From NCBI GenBank assembly GCA_965204715.1, contig OZ242009.1, positions 1,240,001-1,304,000 of the forward strand: DNA of 64,000 nucleotides, given 5' to 3'. The translations under genes and the position numbers were made by a program. Every line of letters starts with the position of its first letter. Within the stretch, counting starts at the first letter, position 1. This document shows, piece by piece, positions 6,714 through 16,281 of the stretch. This stretch comes from CATOSP01 sp965204715. GTDB taxonomy: Bacteria; Chloroflexota; Dehalococcoidia; Lucifugimonadales; UBA3495. The notes under the pieces are model-generated. The model had not been told where the DNA came from and did no database searches. It was given only the letters and a program-made list of their open reading frames with translations.

Positions 6714-8315
6714 ATGAGAGAGCACGAAGTACCGACCCACGTGCAGGCCGAGGACAAGGTGCTGCTGGGATTCACCTTCCCCCAGATCGTGGCGGTGGTG
6801 GCGGTGTGCGCCCTGGCCTACGGCGCTTATAGCTACTTCCCCTTCGGGCCGTCGGAGTTCCGGCTGGGCATCGCCATTCTGCTGGGCGTCGTGGGCATCG
6901 CCGCCGTGGCGGTGAAGGTGGGAGGGAGGGGGCTGCCCCTGGTGGCCGCGGACCTGCTGAAGTTCAACCTGGGGGCCAGGCGCTACGCCGGAGTCCCGGC
7001 CCAACTGGCCCGCAGGGAGGCCCCGCCGGCGCCGGAAGCGAAGCCCGCCCCCCTGCGGCTGCTGGCGAAGAAAGCGGCCGGTGGAGCGGGGAAGGCAGCC
7101 AGAGCCGCCAGGAATAAGGGGCGTGCCCCCTTCCGGCCCCATAGCTGGTTCGGCAAGCGGCGCGGTCCCCGGAACGGCAACGCCGCCAAGCCCAACATCC
7201 GGGAGACCCAGGAGAGCAAGTCCTGGTGCAAGCTGCTGGCCGTGGCGAGCTTGCTGGTGCTGACCGTCATCGCCATTCCCGGCTCGGCCCTGGCCGACGA
7301 CCCCGACGAGGAACCCTACGGAGACGCCTGGCGTCTGGACGAGCTCTACTTCGATCCGCCGGACCCGGTGCCGGGGCGCCGCATATTCATCGAGAGGCTG
7401 GCCGTCTCCGGCGACACCGCCCGGGTGTCGCTGCGGGCGGCCCACGACCTGGAGCTGAAGGTGCGGGGCTTTGGCGGCAGGACGGGAAAGACCCTGAAGA
7501 TGGGCGCCAACGCCGTGGTCCACTCCGGGGAGACCAAGACCTACAACCTGACTCTCAACGGCCCGTCGCCGTCATTCACCTTTTCCTGGACGGACTCCCT
7601 GGGCTTCTCCGGGGCGGCGTCGCTGAAGAGCCGCCAGATTCCCTACCCGCTGCCCAAGTACGACGGCGGGCTGTGCGACCTGGAGCTGACCTCCCTGGAA
7701 TGGACGCCGGGGCAGGTCAGCGGCGTCATCGCCTCGGAGTGCATCACCGAGACCAGGCAGGAGATTGGCCTGCCGGTCTACGGCGGCCACTTCAGCCAGT
7801 CGGTGCCCGCCCTGCTGGACGCCGGCGTCACCGGCATCGCCGGAACGGTGAACGTGGAGGCCGGTCCGCACACCACCAGCGCGGGATTCACTCCCAACGG
7901 CGAGACCAAGTTTAGGTTGCCGGTTCCCGACCGGAAGGCCACCCACGACCTGGAAATCACGGCGGAGCTTACAGCCACGCTGAACGTTCCCCTGCCGCCC
8001 ATGCTCCAGACCGTCCACCACCCGGCCCGCACCGACGTGTACACCCGCCGGGTGACCTGCCGCTGCGGGGAGAGCACAACGGTGAAGACGGTGAGCATCT
8101 CCGTCCACCACCCGGAGCACGTGCGGGCCGTGGAGAACCAGCGAGCTCCGGTCACCCGCACCCGGCCGGAGACCCTGCCCCTGGCGGCAGAACTGGGCCT
8201 CGGCGCCGACAACCCCTTCCAGTACCTCACCGTGCCCCCACCCAAGCTCCCACCGCCGCAGGCGGAGCAGACCGAGGTGGGCGATTCCTCCTGGTGGAGC
8301 TGGTGGCCGTGGTAG
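6714..8315 (+). CDS. PrgI-like protein fused to a large exported domain
   Basis: A 533-aa protein. Residues about 1-95 match the PrgI family of small T4SS membrane proteins (PTHVQAEDKVLLGFTFPQIV followed by two helices). A basic linker (about 100-165) leads to a third hydrophobic segment (about 171-195, LLVLTVIAIPGSALA) that looks like an internal signal or anchor. The remaining 340 residues are beta-rich, with paired Cys near the end (VTCRCGE), and should lie outside the membrane. PrgI proteins are normally near 100-150 aa, so the fusion is unusual, but it is the same in the mirror copy. The start follows TAGGAGGTGGGGT. Confidence 0.75.
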   Translation: MREHEVPTHVQAEDKVLLGFTFPQIVAVVAVCALAYGAYSYFPFGPSEFRLGIAILLGVVGIAAVAVKVGGRGLPLVAADLLKFNLGARRYAGVPAQLARREAPPAPEAKPAPLRLLAKKAAGGAGKAARAARNKGRAPFRPHSWFGKRRGPRNGNAAKPNIRETQESKSWCKLLAVASLLVLTVIAIPGSALADDPDEEPYGDAWRLDELYFDPPDPVPGRRIFIERLAVSGDTARVSLRAAHDLELKVRGFGGRTGKTLKMGANAVVHSGETKTYNLTLNGPSPSFTFSWTDSLGFSGAASLKSRQIPYPLPKYDGGLCDLELTSLEWTPGQVSGVIASECITETRQEIGLPVYGGHFSQSVPALLDAGVTGIAGTVNVEAGPHTTSAGFTPNGETKFRLPVPDRKATHDLEITAELTATLNVPLPPMLQTVHHPARTDVYTRRVTCRCGESTTVKTVSISVHHPEHVRAVENQRAPVTRTRPETLPLAAELGLGADNPFQYLTVPPPKLPPPQAEQTEVGDSSWWSWWPW

Positions 8316-8641
8316 GGCACGTTACGAGAATCCTGCTGGCATCGGCGGCCGCCCTGGCGTTGGTGGCCGCCGAGACGCCGGAGGAAAAGAGGCAGGCGAT
8401 GCTGGACGCCATCGACAAGGTACTCAGCGGCATGGCCTACGCCGGGGCGGGCCTGTGTTTCTTCGCCATCGTCTGGGCCGGGTTCGTGCTGATGGCCGAG
8501 GGCGCCGAGGGGGATGGACGACGGGGCAAGGCCAGGAACGCCGTGGTGATGGCCGTCATCGGCCTGGTGGTGGTGCTGCTGGCCAAGGCCATCGCCCTGC
8601 TGATCAGCGGCGGCCTGAGTCCCATCCTGCCCGGCGCATAA
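8294..8641 (+). CDS. Second pilin-like small membrane protein
   Basis: A 115-aa protein starting with GTG and overlapping the end of the PrgI fusion by 22 bases, so it is probably translationally coupled. It has an N-terminal hydrophobic segment that may be cleaved (VTRILLASAAALALVAAE), then two helices (about residues 50-70 and 85-108). The intervening loop is charged and basic (EGAEGDGRRGKARN). This layout again resembles the VirB2/TrbC pilin family. It may be the major pilin, with the 92-aa protein as its partner, or a different channel component. The copy at 48199-48546 is very similar. Confidence 0.65.
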   Translation: MELVAVVGHVTRILLASAAALALVAAETPEEKRQAMLDAIDKVLSGMAYAGAGLCFFAIVWAGFVLMAEGAEGDGRRGKARNAVVMAVIGLVVVLLAKAIALLISGGLSPILPGA

Positions 8642-8664
8642 GACAAGAAAAGGAGAGACGAAAG

Positions 8665-10917
8665 ATGAAAGCGACATTGCCAAACGTCAAGAACCTGGCC
8701 TTCCTCGCCAGGAGAGGCCGGAACGACGAATCCGCAGACAACATCGGAGACATCACGAATGCGGCGGCCAACGCAGAACCCAAGCCGCCGCCGGACCTGA
8801 ACCTGTTCTTCATGCTGTCCCACCTGGAACAGGACGGCCCGGTAAGGCTGGACAGTGTGAAGCTGGCGGTGAGCGAGGTGATGGGGCTGGAACTGGACGA
8901 GCCCAGGCTGGGTGCCTTCGCCGGTTCCCTGAACGCCCTAGACTTCCCAGTGCAGCTGCTGGTGCGCCAGCACCCGCCCGTGCTGGCCGCTTTGAGAGAG
9001 AGGTTGACCGAATCCCAACCCGAGGACCTGCCCCAGCAGACCAGGGACGCCGCCGACAGCCTGGGGCGGCTGCTGGGCAACCTGGAGAACCGGGAGGGGA
9101 TCCTGGACCGGCGGTTTTACGCCGTGTGCGAGCACAGTCGCATGGACGAGCTCCACGGGCTGCTGGCAAGGGGCGGGCTGGGAGTATTTCCGCTGGTGGG
9201 AGAGCCTTTGCGGCTGTTCTGGCTGTCGGCAACCCTGGGCGGCTCGCCGGTGGAGAGAGATGAACAACTGGAAATGGAGGTGGAGGTCAACCGCCGCGAC
9301 ATCCGCATCGGCGAAACGCTGACCCGTTCCCTGCACCTGGGCAAGTGGCCCCGCAGCCTGGCCCCCGGTTTCCTGCAAGGGCTGATGGCCGCCGGAGCGC
9401 CCATGGACCTGTCGGTGCATCTGGGAGCAATCCCCGCCGAGCAGGCAGCCCGCACCCTGGAGTGGCAGAAGGTGCGCTTCGAGTCGGCGCAATCGCTGTC
9501 CTTCAAGCGGGGCCGTTCCATGTCGCCCGAGGCGGAAATCGCCCTGGAGGACGTGTCGCGGCTCAGGGACGAGGTGCAAAGGGGCCGGGAGCGGCTGTTC
9601 CACGCCTCCCTGTCCGTCACGCTCCACGCCGACAACGCCGACACCCTGAAGGACCTGACCCAGAAGGCCCGGGCTCACTTCGCCGCCACCCTGGGCAAGC
9701 TGGACAACCTTTCCTTCCGGCAACGGGAGGGGCTGCTGTCCACATTGCCCCTGGGCCTGAACGCCGTGGCGGTGTGGCGCACGCTGGACACGTCATCGCT
9801 GGCAAGGCTGTTCCCCTTCTCGCCGCCTGACCTGGACACCAGGAGCGGCACCCTCTACGGCATCGACCTGCGGGCCTGCGCCCCCATCGTCTACGACCCC
9901 TTCGACGGAACCCACCTGAACGCCAACACCGCCGTCCTGGCGAGGTCAGGTTCAGGAAAATCCTTCGCCACCAAGCTGGGCGTGCTGCGCGGTGTTTGCC
10001 GTGGGGTCCGGGCCTACGTCATCGACCCCGAGGGCGAGTACGCCGACATGGCCCGCGCCGCCGGTGGGCGGGTGCTTTCCCCCGGCGTCCCCGGCCAGGG
10101 CATGAACCCCTTCGTCATCGACCGGGGCGATTCCGAGGAACTCTTGCAGCGCATCGGCAGCCTGCGCCGGTTGATCGAGGTGATGGTGGGGGAGAGGCTC
10201 AGCGCCGAGCGCCGGTCATCTCTGGACCACGCCCTGGCATCCTATTACGCCCGGAAGCGGGAGCGGACCGGCTTCCGGGATTTCTACGCCTACCTGGAAG
10301 GGGAAACACCGGAGATCGCCCACCTGCTCCGGCCCTTCGCCACCGGCAGCCTGCGGGACCTGCTTTCCGACGAGGGCGACGACCTGCTGGCCCACGAAGC
10401 CCTGGTGACGGTCTTCGACCTGCATTTGCTGGAACCGGAACTGCGTCCGGCGGCGGCAATGGTCTGCACCGAGACGGTGTGGGCCGCAGCGGCCCAGGAC
10501 CCCCGGCCGAGACTGCTGGTGGTGGACGAGGTGTGGAGCATCATGCAGCACCCCGAGGGGGCCGCCTTCATGGTCAGCATGGCCAAGCGCGCCCGCAAGC
10601 ACCGGCTGGGGTTGCAGTTCATCACCCAGGACGTGCAGGACCTGCTCTCCGAGGACAGTTCCCGCACCATCACCGGCCATTCGGGAAGGGCGCTGTTGCA
10701 GAACGCCGCCTTCAAGCTGCTGCTCCAACAGGACGCCGCCGCCGTGTCCACCGTGGGCGAAGCCTTCGACCTGCCGGTGGAGCTGCAACGCTGGCTGCTG
10801 TCCTGTCCCCGGGGCGACGGGCTGCTGCTGGCCCGGGGCAACCGCTTTCCCATCCGCATCGAGGCCACCCCTGAGGAGACCGAGGTAATCGAGTGGCGGC
10901 CCGGACCACGCAACTAG
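8665..10917 (+). CDS. virB4: VirB4-family T4SS ATPase
   Basis: A 750-aa ATPase that powers pilus assembly and substrate transfer at the inner membrane. The Walker A motif is ARSGSGKS near residue 428, followed by the VirB4-typical YVIDPEGEYADMA. Walker B is RLLVVDEVWSIM near 617, and the QFITQDVQDLL motif is near 652. The N-terminal 400 residues match the VirB4 N-domain in length and position. An upstream frame could extend it, but the ATG at 8665 has AAGGAGAGACGAAAG before it and matches the mirror copy. The copy at 45956-48175 is close to identical over the ATPase domain; the first 40 residues differ. Confidence 0.92.
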   Translation: MKATLPNVKNLAFLARRGRNDESADNIGDITNAAANAEPKPPPDLNLFFMLSHLEQDGPVRLDSVKLAVSEVMGLELDEPRLGAFAGSLNALDFPVQLLVRQHPPVLAALRERLTESQPEDLPQQTRDAADSLGRLLGNLENREGILDRRFYAVCEHSRMDELHGLLARGGLGVFPLVGEPLRLFWLSATLGGSPVERDEQLEMEVEVNRRDIRIGETLTRSLHLGKWPRSLAPGFLQGLMAAGAPMDLSVHLGAIPAEQAARTLEWQKVRFESAQSLSFKRGRSMSPEAEIALEDVSRLRDEVQRGRERLFHASLSVTLHADNADTLKDLTQKARAHFAATLGKLDNLSFRQREGLLSTLPLGLNAVAVWRTLDTSSLARLFPFSPPDLDTRSGTLYGIDLRACAPIVYDPFDGTHLNANTAVLARSGSGKSFATKLGVLRGVCRGVRAYVIDPEGEYADMARAAGGRVLSPGVPGQGMNPFVIDRGDSEELLQRIGSLRRLIEVMVGERLSAERRSSLDHALASYYARKRERTGFRDFYAYLEGETPEIAHLLRPFATGSLRDLLSDEGDDLLAHEALVTVFDLHLLEPELRPAAAMVCTETVWAAAAQDPRPRLLVVDEVWSIMQHPEGAAFMVSMAKRARKHRLGLQFITQDVQDLLSEDSSRTITGHSGRALLQNAAFKLLLQQDAAAVSTVGEAFDLPVELQRWLLSCPRGDGLLLARGNRFPIRIEATPEETEVIEWRPGPRN

Positions 10918-10967
10918 ACCAGGGAACCAGACCCCGAAACTCCAATAAAGAAGGAAAGGAAACCGTT

Positions 10968-13517
10968 ATGAATATAAGCGTCAAGAACATCCTCATGGGC
11001 AACCGGCAGGCCAAGAAGCCCCCGGCGCTGCTGGCGGTGACGCCGCCGCGCACCGGCGAGCGCACCCTGCTGGGCGTGGAGAACCTGCTCCAGTCCATCG
11101 CCGTTCCCGAACCCTTCTCCCTGGAGATCGCCGGGGACATGGACGGCGTGACCCTCATGGTCCGCTGCCGGGACGACCAGGTGGTGCGCAGCCAGGTCGC
11201 CGCCCACTACCCCCAGGCCCGCATCCGGGAGGTGCCAGCCGACGAAGACCCGCTGACCGTTAGGGAGGACGAGCAGGCCGGTTCCCTCACCCTGAAAGTA
11301 GACGGCCCGGAGTACGTGCCCCTGCGCACCTTCCGGGACGACGACCTGCTGGACCCCGGCTCCGACCCCCTGCTGGCCGTCATCGGAGCCCTGTCCAACC
11401 TGCGCGAGGGGGAGCGGGTGGTGGCCCGGCTGCTGCTGCGCTCCCTGGGCCCCGACTGGTCCCAGCGCCACCAGGCCCGCGCCCACAGGCCGGCCGTCCC
11501 CGACAACCGCGAACCCTCCTACACCTACCAGACCAAACCCCTGCAACTGGACGGCGTGACCATGGCCGTGCTGGGCGCCGGGGCGCTGGCGGCCCTCAGG
11601 GGCTACCTGTGGATACAGGACGGCGAGGTCTGGAAGGCGGCCCTGCTGGGCCTTGGCTCCGCCCTGGGTCTCACCGTGGCAGGCTGGGGCTGGTGGAGGT
11701 GGAAGCAGGCCAGGAGCCGGGTCTACGACCCCATGCTGATTCGGGAGAAGGTCTCCCGCGTGGCCTTCGACGCCGAGTTGCAGGTCACCGCCATCGTCCC
11801 CAGGACGACCCGGCTGCCCCGGGCCGGTGAGCTGCTGACCCCGGTGGCCGCCGCCTACCGCCATTACGACCACCCCGCCGGGGCGGGGTTCAGGGTGGGG
11901 GACGTGCGGGACCCGCTGCCCGCCGTCAACCTGCATCCCGCCGGCCCAGGGCTCTTCGGGAACCGCAGCGTCCTGGGCGTCCGCGAGGTCGCCTGCCTGT
12001 GGCACCCGCCGGGAGCCGGAGACGAGACGCCGTTGGTGGAACGCTCCGGCGCCCGTGGCCTGTTGCCCACGGCCCGGGGCGTGAAGGGTGGCGCCCTGGT
12101 GGGCGACACCACCGCCGGAGCCAAGCGGGAGGTCCGCTTCCCCGAGGACCTGCTGCGCCGGCACCACCTCTACGTGGCCCGCACCCGCATGGGCAAGTCC
12201 ACCCTGATGCACCACATTGTCGCCCACAAAATGCGGGAGAAGGCCGAGGGCCGCGACCAGGACGCCATCGTGGTGGTGGACCCCCACGCCGACCTGGTGG
12301 CCGCCATCCTGGAGCAGGTGCCGGAGTCGCTGATCGACAAGGTGCGTCTCATCGACCTGGCCGACGAGACCCGCGCCCCCGGCATCAACCTGCTGGACAC
12401 CCGCGTCTTTTCCGATAGGGACCGCACCGCCGACTCGGTGGTGCGGGTGGCGCGTGGCCTGTGGGACCAGTGGGGGCCGAGGATGCAGTCCATCCTGGAG
12501 CACACGGTCAAGACCCTGCACGAGGCCAACGAGCACCCGGACACCGCCGCCGAGGAGCAGCACACCATCCTGGACGGATTGCGGCTCCTGTCCGACGAGC
12601 AGTTCCGGGCCGGCGTCCTGGCCCGGGTCTCCGATCCCTACATCCTGGAGTGGTGGGCCAGGGACTTCTCCTCCTGGCACCGGCAGTACCGGGCCGAGGC
12701 CCTGGCCCCGGTGCAGACCCGCCTCTCCTACTACGCATCGTCCAAGCGGGCGCGGGCCATCCTGGGCCAGCCCCGCTCCACCATCGACCTGCGGGAGACC
12801 ATCCGGGAGGGTGGCGTCCTGCTGGTGTCAACCGCCCAGGGAACCGCCGGCCGGGACGTGGCGGCGTTGGTGGGAGCCTCCCTGCTCAACCTGGTGGACG
12901 CCGTGATCCGGGAGCAGGGCGGCCTGCCGCCGGAGCAGCGGCGTGGCGCCCTGGTCGTCGTGGACGAGATGCAGTCCATGCCCGGCGTCGATTACGAAAG
13001 CATGTTGTCGGAACTGGGCAAGTTCGGGGCCAGCTTCATCCTGGCGACCCAGAGCCTGGCCAAGCTGGACGACCTGTCCCCCACCATGCGGGACACCATC
13101 CTGGCCAACGTGGGCTGCCTGGCCGTGTTCCAGGTGTCGGGCGGCGACGCGAGACAACTGGTGTGGGAGCTGGGCAAGGAGCGGGTGACCGAGGACGACA
13201 TCACGTCCCTGGACGTGCACCACTGCTACGTGCGCGCCACGGTGGGTAAGGAGCGGATGCCCGCCTTCTCCATGATGGTCAGGAAGCCCGATGACGGCGA
13301 CCCCGCCATTGCCGAGCGCATTCGCGCCGCCGGGGCCGCCTACACGCCTCTCGCCGGGAACACTCCCGGGGAGGCCGAGGGCGAGCGCCGGGTGAGCGCC
13401 TACCGGCAGTTGCTGGCCGAGCGGCAGAACGGGAGCGGGAACGGCCAGAAACCGGCCAGCCAACCGGAGCGGCGGCAGCGCAACAGGCGGAACGGCGCTG
13501 CCCAGGAGTCCGAATAA
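10968..13517 (+). CDS. VirD4/HerA-like coupling ATPase
   Basis: An 849-aa protein that fits the role of type IV coupling protein delivering DNA to the channel. Two hydrophobic helices lie near residues 196-245. The Walker A motif ARTRMGKST is near 403, followed by IVVVDPHADLVAAIL. Walker B is GALVVVDEMQSM near 659, followed by FGASFILATQSLAKLD. The C-terminus is a basic, disordered tail. The N-terminal 190 residues are soluble-like and unassigned. It ends in TAATG, sharing one base with the next gene. Length is larger than classical VirD4 (about 550-650 aa), as in HerA/TraG-like proteins of Gram-positive-type elements. Confidence 0.85.
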   Translation: MNISVKNILMGNRQAKKPPALLAVTPPRTGERTLLGVENLLQSIAVPEPFSLEIAGDMDGVTLMVRCRDDQVVRSQVAAHYPQARIREVPADEDPLTVREDEQAGSLTLKVDGPEYVPLRTFRDDDLLDPGSDPLLAVIGALSNLREGERVVARLLLRSLGPDWSQRHQARAHRPAVPDNREPSYTYQTKPLQLDGVTMAVLGAGALAALRGYLWIQDGEVWKAALLGLGSALGLTVAGWGWWRWKQARSRVYDPMLIREKVSRVAFDAELQVTAIVPRTTRLPRAGELLTPVAAAYRHYDHPAGAGFRVGDVRDPLPAVNLHPAGPGLFGNRSVLGVREVACLWHPPGAGDETPLVERSGARGLLPTARGVKGGALVGDTTAGAKREVRFPEDLLRRHHLYVARTRMGKSTLMHHIVAHKMREKAEGRDQDAIVVVDPHADLVAAILEQVPESLIDKVRLIDLADETRAPGINLLDTRVFSDRDRTADSVVRVARGLWDQWGPRMQSILEHTVKTLHEANEHPDTAAEEQHTILDGLRLLSDEQFRAGVLARVSDPYILEWWARDFSSWHRQYRAEALAPVQTRLSYYASSKRARAILGQPRSTIDLRETIREGGVLLVSTAQGTAGRDVAALVGASLLNLVDAVIREQGGLPPEQRRGALVVVDEMQSMPGVDYESMLSELGKFGASFILATQSLAKLDDLSPTMRDTILANVGCLAVFQVSGGDARQLVWELGKERVTEDDITSLDVHHCYVRATVGKERMPAFSMMVRKPDDGDPAIAERIRAAGAAYTPLAGNTPGEAEGERRVSAYRQLLAERQNGSGNGQKPASQPERRQRNRRNGAAQESE

Positions 13518-15133
13518 TGAGGCCCGCAGCCAGCGAGCGGGAACTGCTGCGGGCGCTGGCGGCCATGCCCTTCCTGGACCGGCTGGAACTGGCCGCCGTC
13601 GCCGGCCGCTCCCGGGGCGCAGTCTACGAGGCAGTGGCCCGGCTGGAGGACGGCGGGCTGGTTGAATCCGTGCGCCACGGGACGGAGCTGATCCCACCGA
13701 CCCGCCGCTACTGCCTCAACGCCGAAGGGCTGCGACGTTTGGCCCAGCACGAGAAGGTCGCCGTTGCCGACCTGCTCCGCGACCATCCCGTCTCGGCCCG
13801 CTGGCAGCGCAGCCTGCTGGAGCGGCTGGACGCCGTGGCCGTCATCTACCGATTGGCCTTCGCCGTGGCCGACGTTTACTTCCCCATCCGGTTCCGCTGG
13901 TACCGGGCGCATCCCCTGGACGCCGGAATCGCCCTGCCCGGCGGGCGCACCATCGGCATCCTCCGGCAGGGACACACCGCCGACCGCACCGGCTTCGCCA
14001 AACGGCTGTGGCGGCTGGGACAGGGACCGCTCCCCGGCGTCGTCCTGGTGCTGGCCCCTGATGAAATTCGCCTGCGCCACCTGCGGCAACTGGTGTCCCG
14101 TTCCCTCGTGCCGTCATTGCTGGCCCTGGAATCCGACGCGGTAACGGCGGGACCGGGCCAACGCATCTGGCAGGCCCCGGCGGTCAACACCGCCCTGTAC
14201 CTGACCTCGGCCCTGGAACGGCTGCGACACGGCGGTCAGCTTGCCACGGAGCCGCCCCCGCCCAAACTCGCCCTGCCCGACGACGACACCCGTGCGTTGC
14301 CGGTCCTGCTGAAACCGGCGCACAAGCGCGCCCTGGACCTGCTGGCCGACTGGCCCGGCATCCTGCAGCGGGATCTGGCCGGGCTGATGTCCGTCTCCGA
14401 GACCCGCGTTTCCCGTCTCATGGAACCGTTGGGGAGCCTGGGCCTGGTCGTTCGAGTCCCCGCCGCCGGAGGCCGACCGGCCCTCACTGACCGGGGCTTG
14501 GCGCTGCTGGCCCGCCGGGACCGTACCTCCGTGGGCGTGGCCCGCAGGCGATGGAGCGTGGAACCCATCGACCCCACGGAACCGCCGTCCTGGCGCAACC
14601 TCACCGGCCGGCGGGTCCGGCAACTGCTCCGCAACCTGGAGCACACCGCCGCCGTCCATTCCTTTCTCGCCGCGCTGTCGAAACAGTCGCGCAACCTGGA
14701 CTGGGAGGTCCGCCAGCTTGACCCGCCCCACCGGGCCGCCCGCAGCTTCCGCCACGACGGAGGCTGGCGCTCGGTCAACCCCGACGCCTTCGGGGTCCTG
14801 CGGAAGTCCGGGTCAACCCGGCCCTTCTTCCTGGAGTGGGAGCGCCGCGCCGTCCGGCCCGTAACCATGGCCGCCCGTCTCGGCCCCTACCTGCGCTACT
14901 ACTCCACCCACCAGCCCACCGACGACCACGGCGCCAGCCCCCGGGTCCTGGTGGTCTTCGACGACGACATCGCCGCCGGCCACTTCCTGCGGGTGGCAAT
15001 ACAGGAGATGGAACGCGCCCGCGTGACTGTCCCCCTGCGGGTCTCCCACAACAACGCCATCGCCGCCCTGGGGCCGCTGGGCCGCGCCTGGCTCACTCCG
15101 GGTAGTTGGGAACCCGCCCGGCCATTCCCGTAA
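13517..15133 (+). CDS. Replication-relaxation family protein
   Basis: A 538-aa soluble protein. A winged helix-turn-helix occupies about residues 5-80, a second one 260-335 (LAGLMSVSETRVSRLMEPLG), and a C-terminal domain about 370-510. That domain carries NPDAFGVL near 420 and FFLEWERR near 436, the layout of the replication-relaxation family found next to conjugation ATPases; its Pro-Asp...Glu-x-Glu spacing recalls PD-(D/E)xK nuclease folds, which is a guess. It is translationally coupled to the coupling-protein gene. As no classical relaxase is present, it is the best candidate for the DNA-processing protein. The partner at 41585-43237 has the same architecture. Confidence 0.7.
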   Translation: MRPAASERELLRALAAMPFLDRLELAAVAGRSRGAVYEAVARLEDGGLVESVRHGTELIPPTRRYCLNAEGLRRLAQHEKVAVADLLRDHPVSARWQRSLLERLDAVAVIYRLAFAVADVYFPIRFRWYRAHPLDAGIALPGGRTIGILRQGHTADRTGFAKRLWRLGQGPLPGVVLVLAPDEIRLRHLRQLVSRSLVPSLLALESDAVTAGPGQRIWQAPAVNTALYLTSALERLRHGGQLATEPPPPKLALPDDDTRALPVLLKPAHKRALDLLADWPGILQRDLAGLMSVSETRVSRLMEPLGSLGLVVRVPAAGGRPALTDRGLALLARRDRTSVGVARRRWSVEPIDPTEPPSWRNLTGRRVRQLLRNLEHTAAVHSFLAALSKQSRNLDWEVRQLDPPHRAARSFRHDGGWRSVNPDAFGVLRKSGSTRPFFLEWERRAVRPVTMAARLGPYLRYYSTHQPTDDHGASPRVLVVFDDDIAAGHFLRVAIQEMERARVTVPLRVSHNNAIAALGPLGRAWLTPGSWEPARPFP

Positions 15134-15170
15134 CGAAAAGCAACCAAATCCCATAGGGAGGTGCAACGCC

Positions 15171-15449
15171 ATGTGCCCAAACTTCAAGACACCGGGAGGC
15201 CCCTCGGGGCGCGGAGGGCGGACCGTTGTCCGGCTCGACGCGACGGCCTTATGGGACCGGCTGGGCCTGCTCAACCGCTCCCAGAAATGGCTGGCACGAG
15301 AGATCGGCGTCAGCCCGGGCTACATATCCATGCTGGTCAACGGGGAGCGGGCGCCGTCGGGACGCATCCGCAGCCGGATGCTCCGGGCCCTCGGTCTGGA
15401 TGAGTTTCACCAGTTATTCAGATTGGAGGACAAAGATGACGACCCATAA
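15171..15449 (+). CDS. Small XRE-family HTH protein
   Basis: A 92-aa protein with an XRE helix-turn-helix in residues about 22-75 (SQKWLAREIGVSPGYISMLV). The sequence is close to the third HTH of the triple-HTH regulator (ALWDRL...ISxGxxSxxxNGxRxPSGxxxxR), suggesting a shared origin and perhaps shared targets. GGAGG precedes the ATG by about 10 bases. It overlaps the next gene by 14 bases; the same overlap is kept in the mirror copy (41266-41553), which shows the two genes work as a pair. Probably a repressor of element genes. Confidence 0.8.
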   Translation: MCPNFKTPGGPSGRGGRTVVRLDATALWDRLGLLNRSQKWLAREIGVSPGYISMLVNGERAPSGRIRSRMLRALGLDEFHQLFRLEDKDDDP

Positions 15450-15747
15450 CCCCGAGCACCCCTTCCGCGGGTGCCCCCTGTACCACCAGAGCGGCGTGCT
15501 CCCCTGGGACTTCGCCGACCGCATCGTCCGGCTCAAGGAGGCCAGCGGCCTCACCTGGAGCGGCATGGCCCGGGCCCTGGGCGTGGACCGCAAGCAGCTG
15601 CGCCGCTGGCGCAGGAAGGGCGTGGAGCCCTGCGGCGGCGCCATGCTGGCCCTGGTCCGCTTCGCCCGCCCCATCAAGGGCGGCCTGGACATCCTGCTGG
15701 GCGAGGACCGGCAGGCCTATCACAACGATGAGGAAGAGGAGGACTAG
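15436..15747 (+). CDS. Small HTH protein paired with the XRE gene
   Basis: A 103-aa protein starting at ATG 15436 after TTGGAGGACAAAG. Residues about 35-65 form an HTH (LTWSGMARALGVDRKQLRRW), followed by a short helical region and an acidic C-terminus. It is related to the 83-aa protein at 590-841, so each element carries two members of this family, one at each end. The counterpart is 40959-41279. It is likely a DNA-binding regulator acting with its overlapping neighbour. Confidence 0.75.
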   Translation: MTTHNPEHPFRGCPLYHQSGVLPWDFADRIVRLKEASGLTWSGMARALGVDRKQLRRWRRKGVEPCGGAMLALVRFARPIKGGLDILLGEDRQAYHNDEEEED

Positions 15748-15865
15748 ACCCCGGTAGACGAACCGCCGGCGCCCGCCCTGTCCGCACGCGCCGGCGGCCC
15801 GTCCCCAGACCACTGACGAGAGGCCAGCGGCCCGTGGCCGATAGCCGGATAAGGCCGCTGCGATT

Positions 15866-16090
15866 ATGCCAATGAAAGACAACAAAGGAAAGAAGAAACC
15901 GGAGATGCCCGGCAAGGAGAGCGCCGAGGCCGACGCCGACAACCCGGAGGTGTCCTACACCCCGGAGCAGCGGCGGTTGCTGCGCGACGGGCTGCGCATC
16001 TGGGCCAGGGTCGCCATCCGTTCCTACCTGCGGGAGCAGGCGGAACGGGAACGAACGGATGGGGATGGTGGCAGGGAGCAGCATCAATAG
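15866..16090 (+). CDS. Short conserved hypothetical protein
   Basis: A 74-aa, highly charged protein: a Lys-rich N-terminus (MKDNKGKKKPEMPG) and one predicted amphipathic helix (YTPEQRRLLRDGLRIWARV). It has no membrane segment and no family I recognise. The homologue at 40635-40862 keeps the N-terminal tag and the helix, which is the main evidence that it is real. It is the last gene of the conserved left block; the 119-base gap before it contains no gene. Confidence 0.65.
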   Translation: MPMKDNKGKKKPEMPGKESAEADADNPEVSYTPEQRRLLRDGLRIWARVAIRSYLREQAERERTDGDGGREQHQ

Positions 16091-16281
16091 GCGCACCCTG
16101 CAACCCTAACCGTTCCCGGCCCGGGCCGAAGGAGCGAGGTCTTCCATAATGACGCTGACGACGAGGGGGGGACTTCGACCTATATTAGGGCCAAGATAGG
16201 AGATGATAGTGTGCATTGACGAGGCGCCAGGAATTAAATGGCGTGCCGGAGTTCCGCCAGTAGGAGTCAATGGGGCTTCTC

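Noticed and set aside
10914..12680. Long minus-strand open frame (588 aa) opposite the E1 coupling ATPase
   Set aside because: Low-complexity Gly/Val/His/Gln-rich product caused by high GC; the plus-strand frame has ATPase motifs and a homologue.
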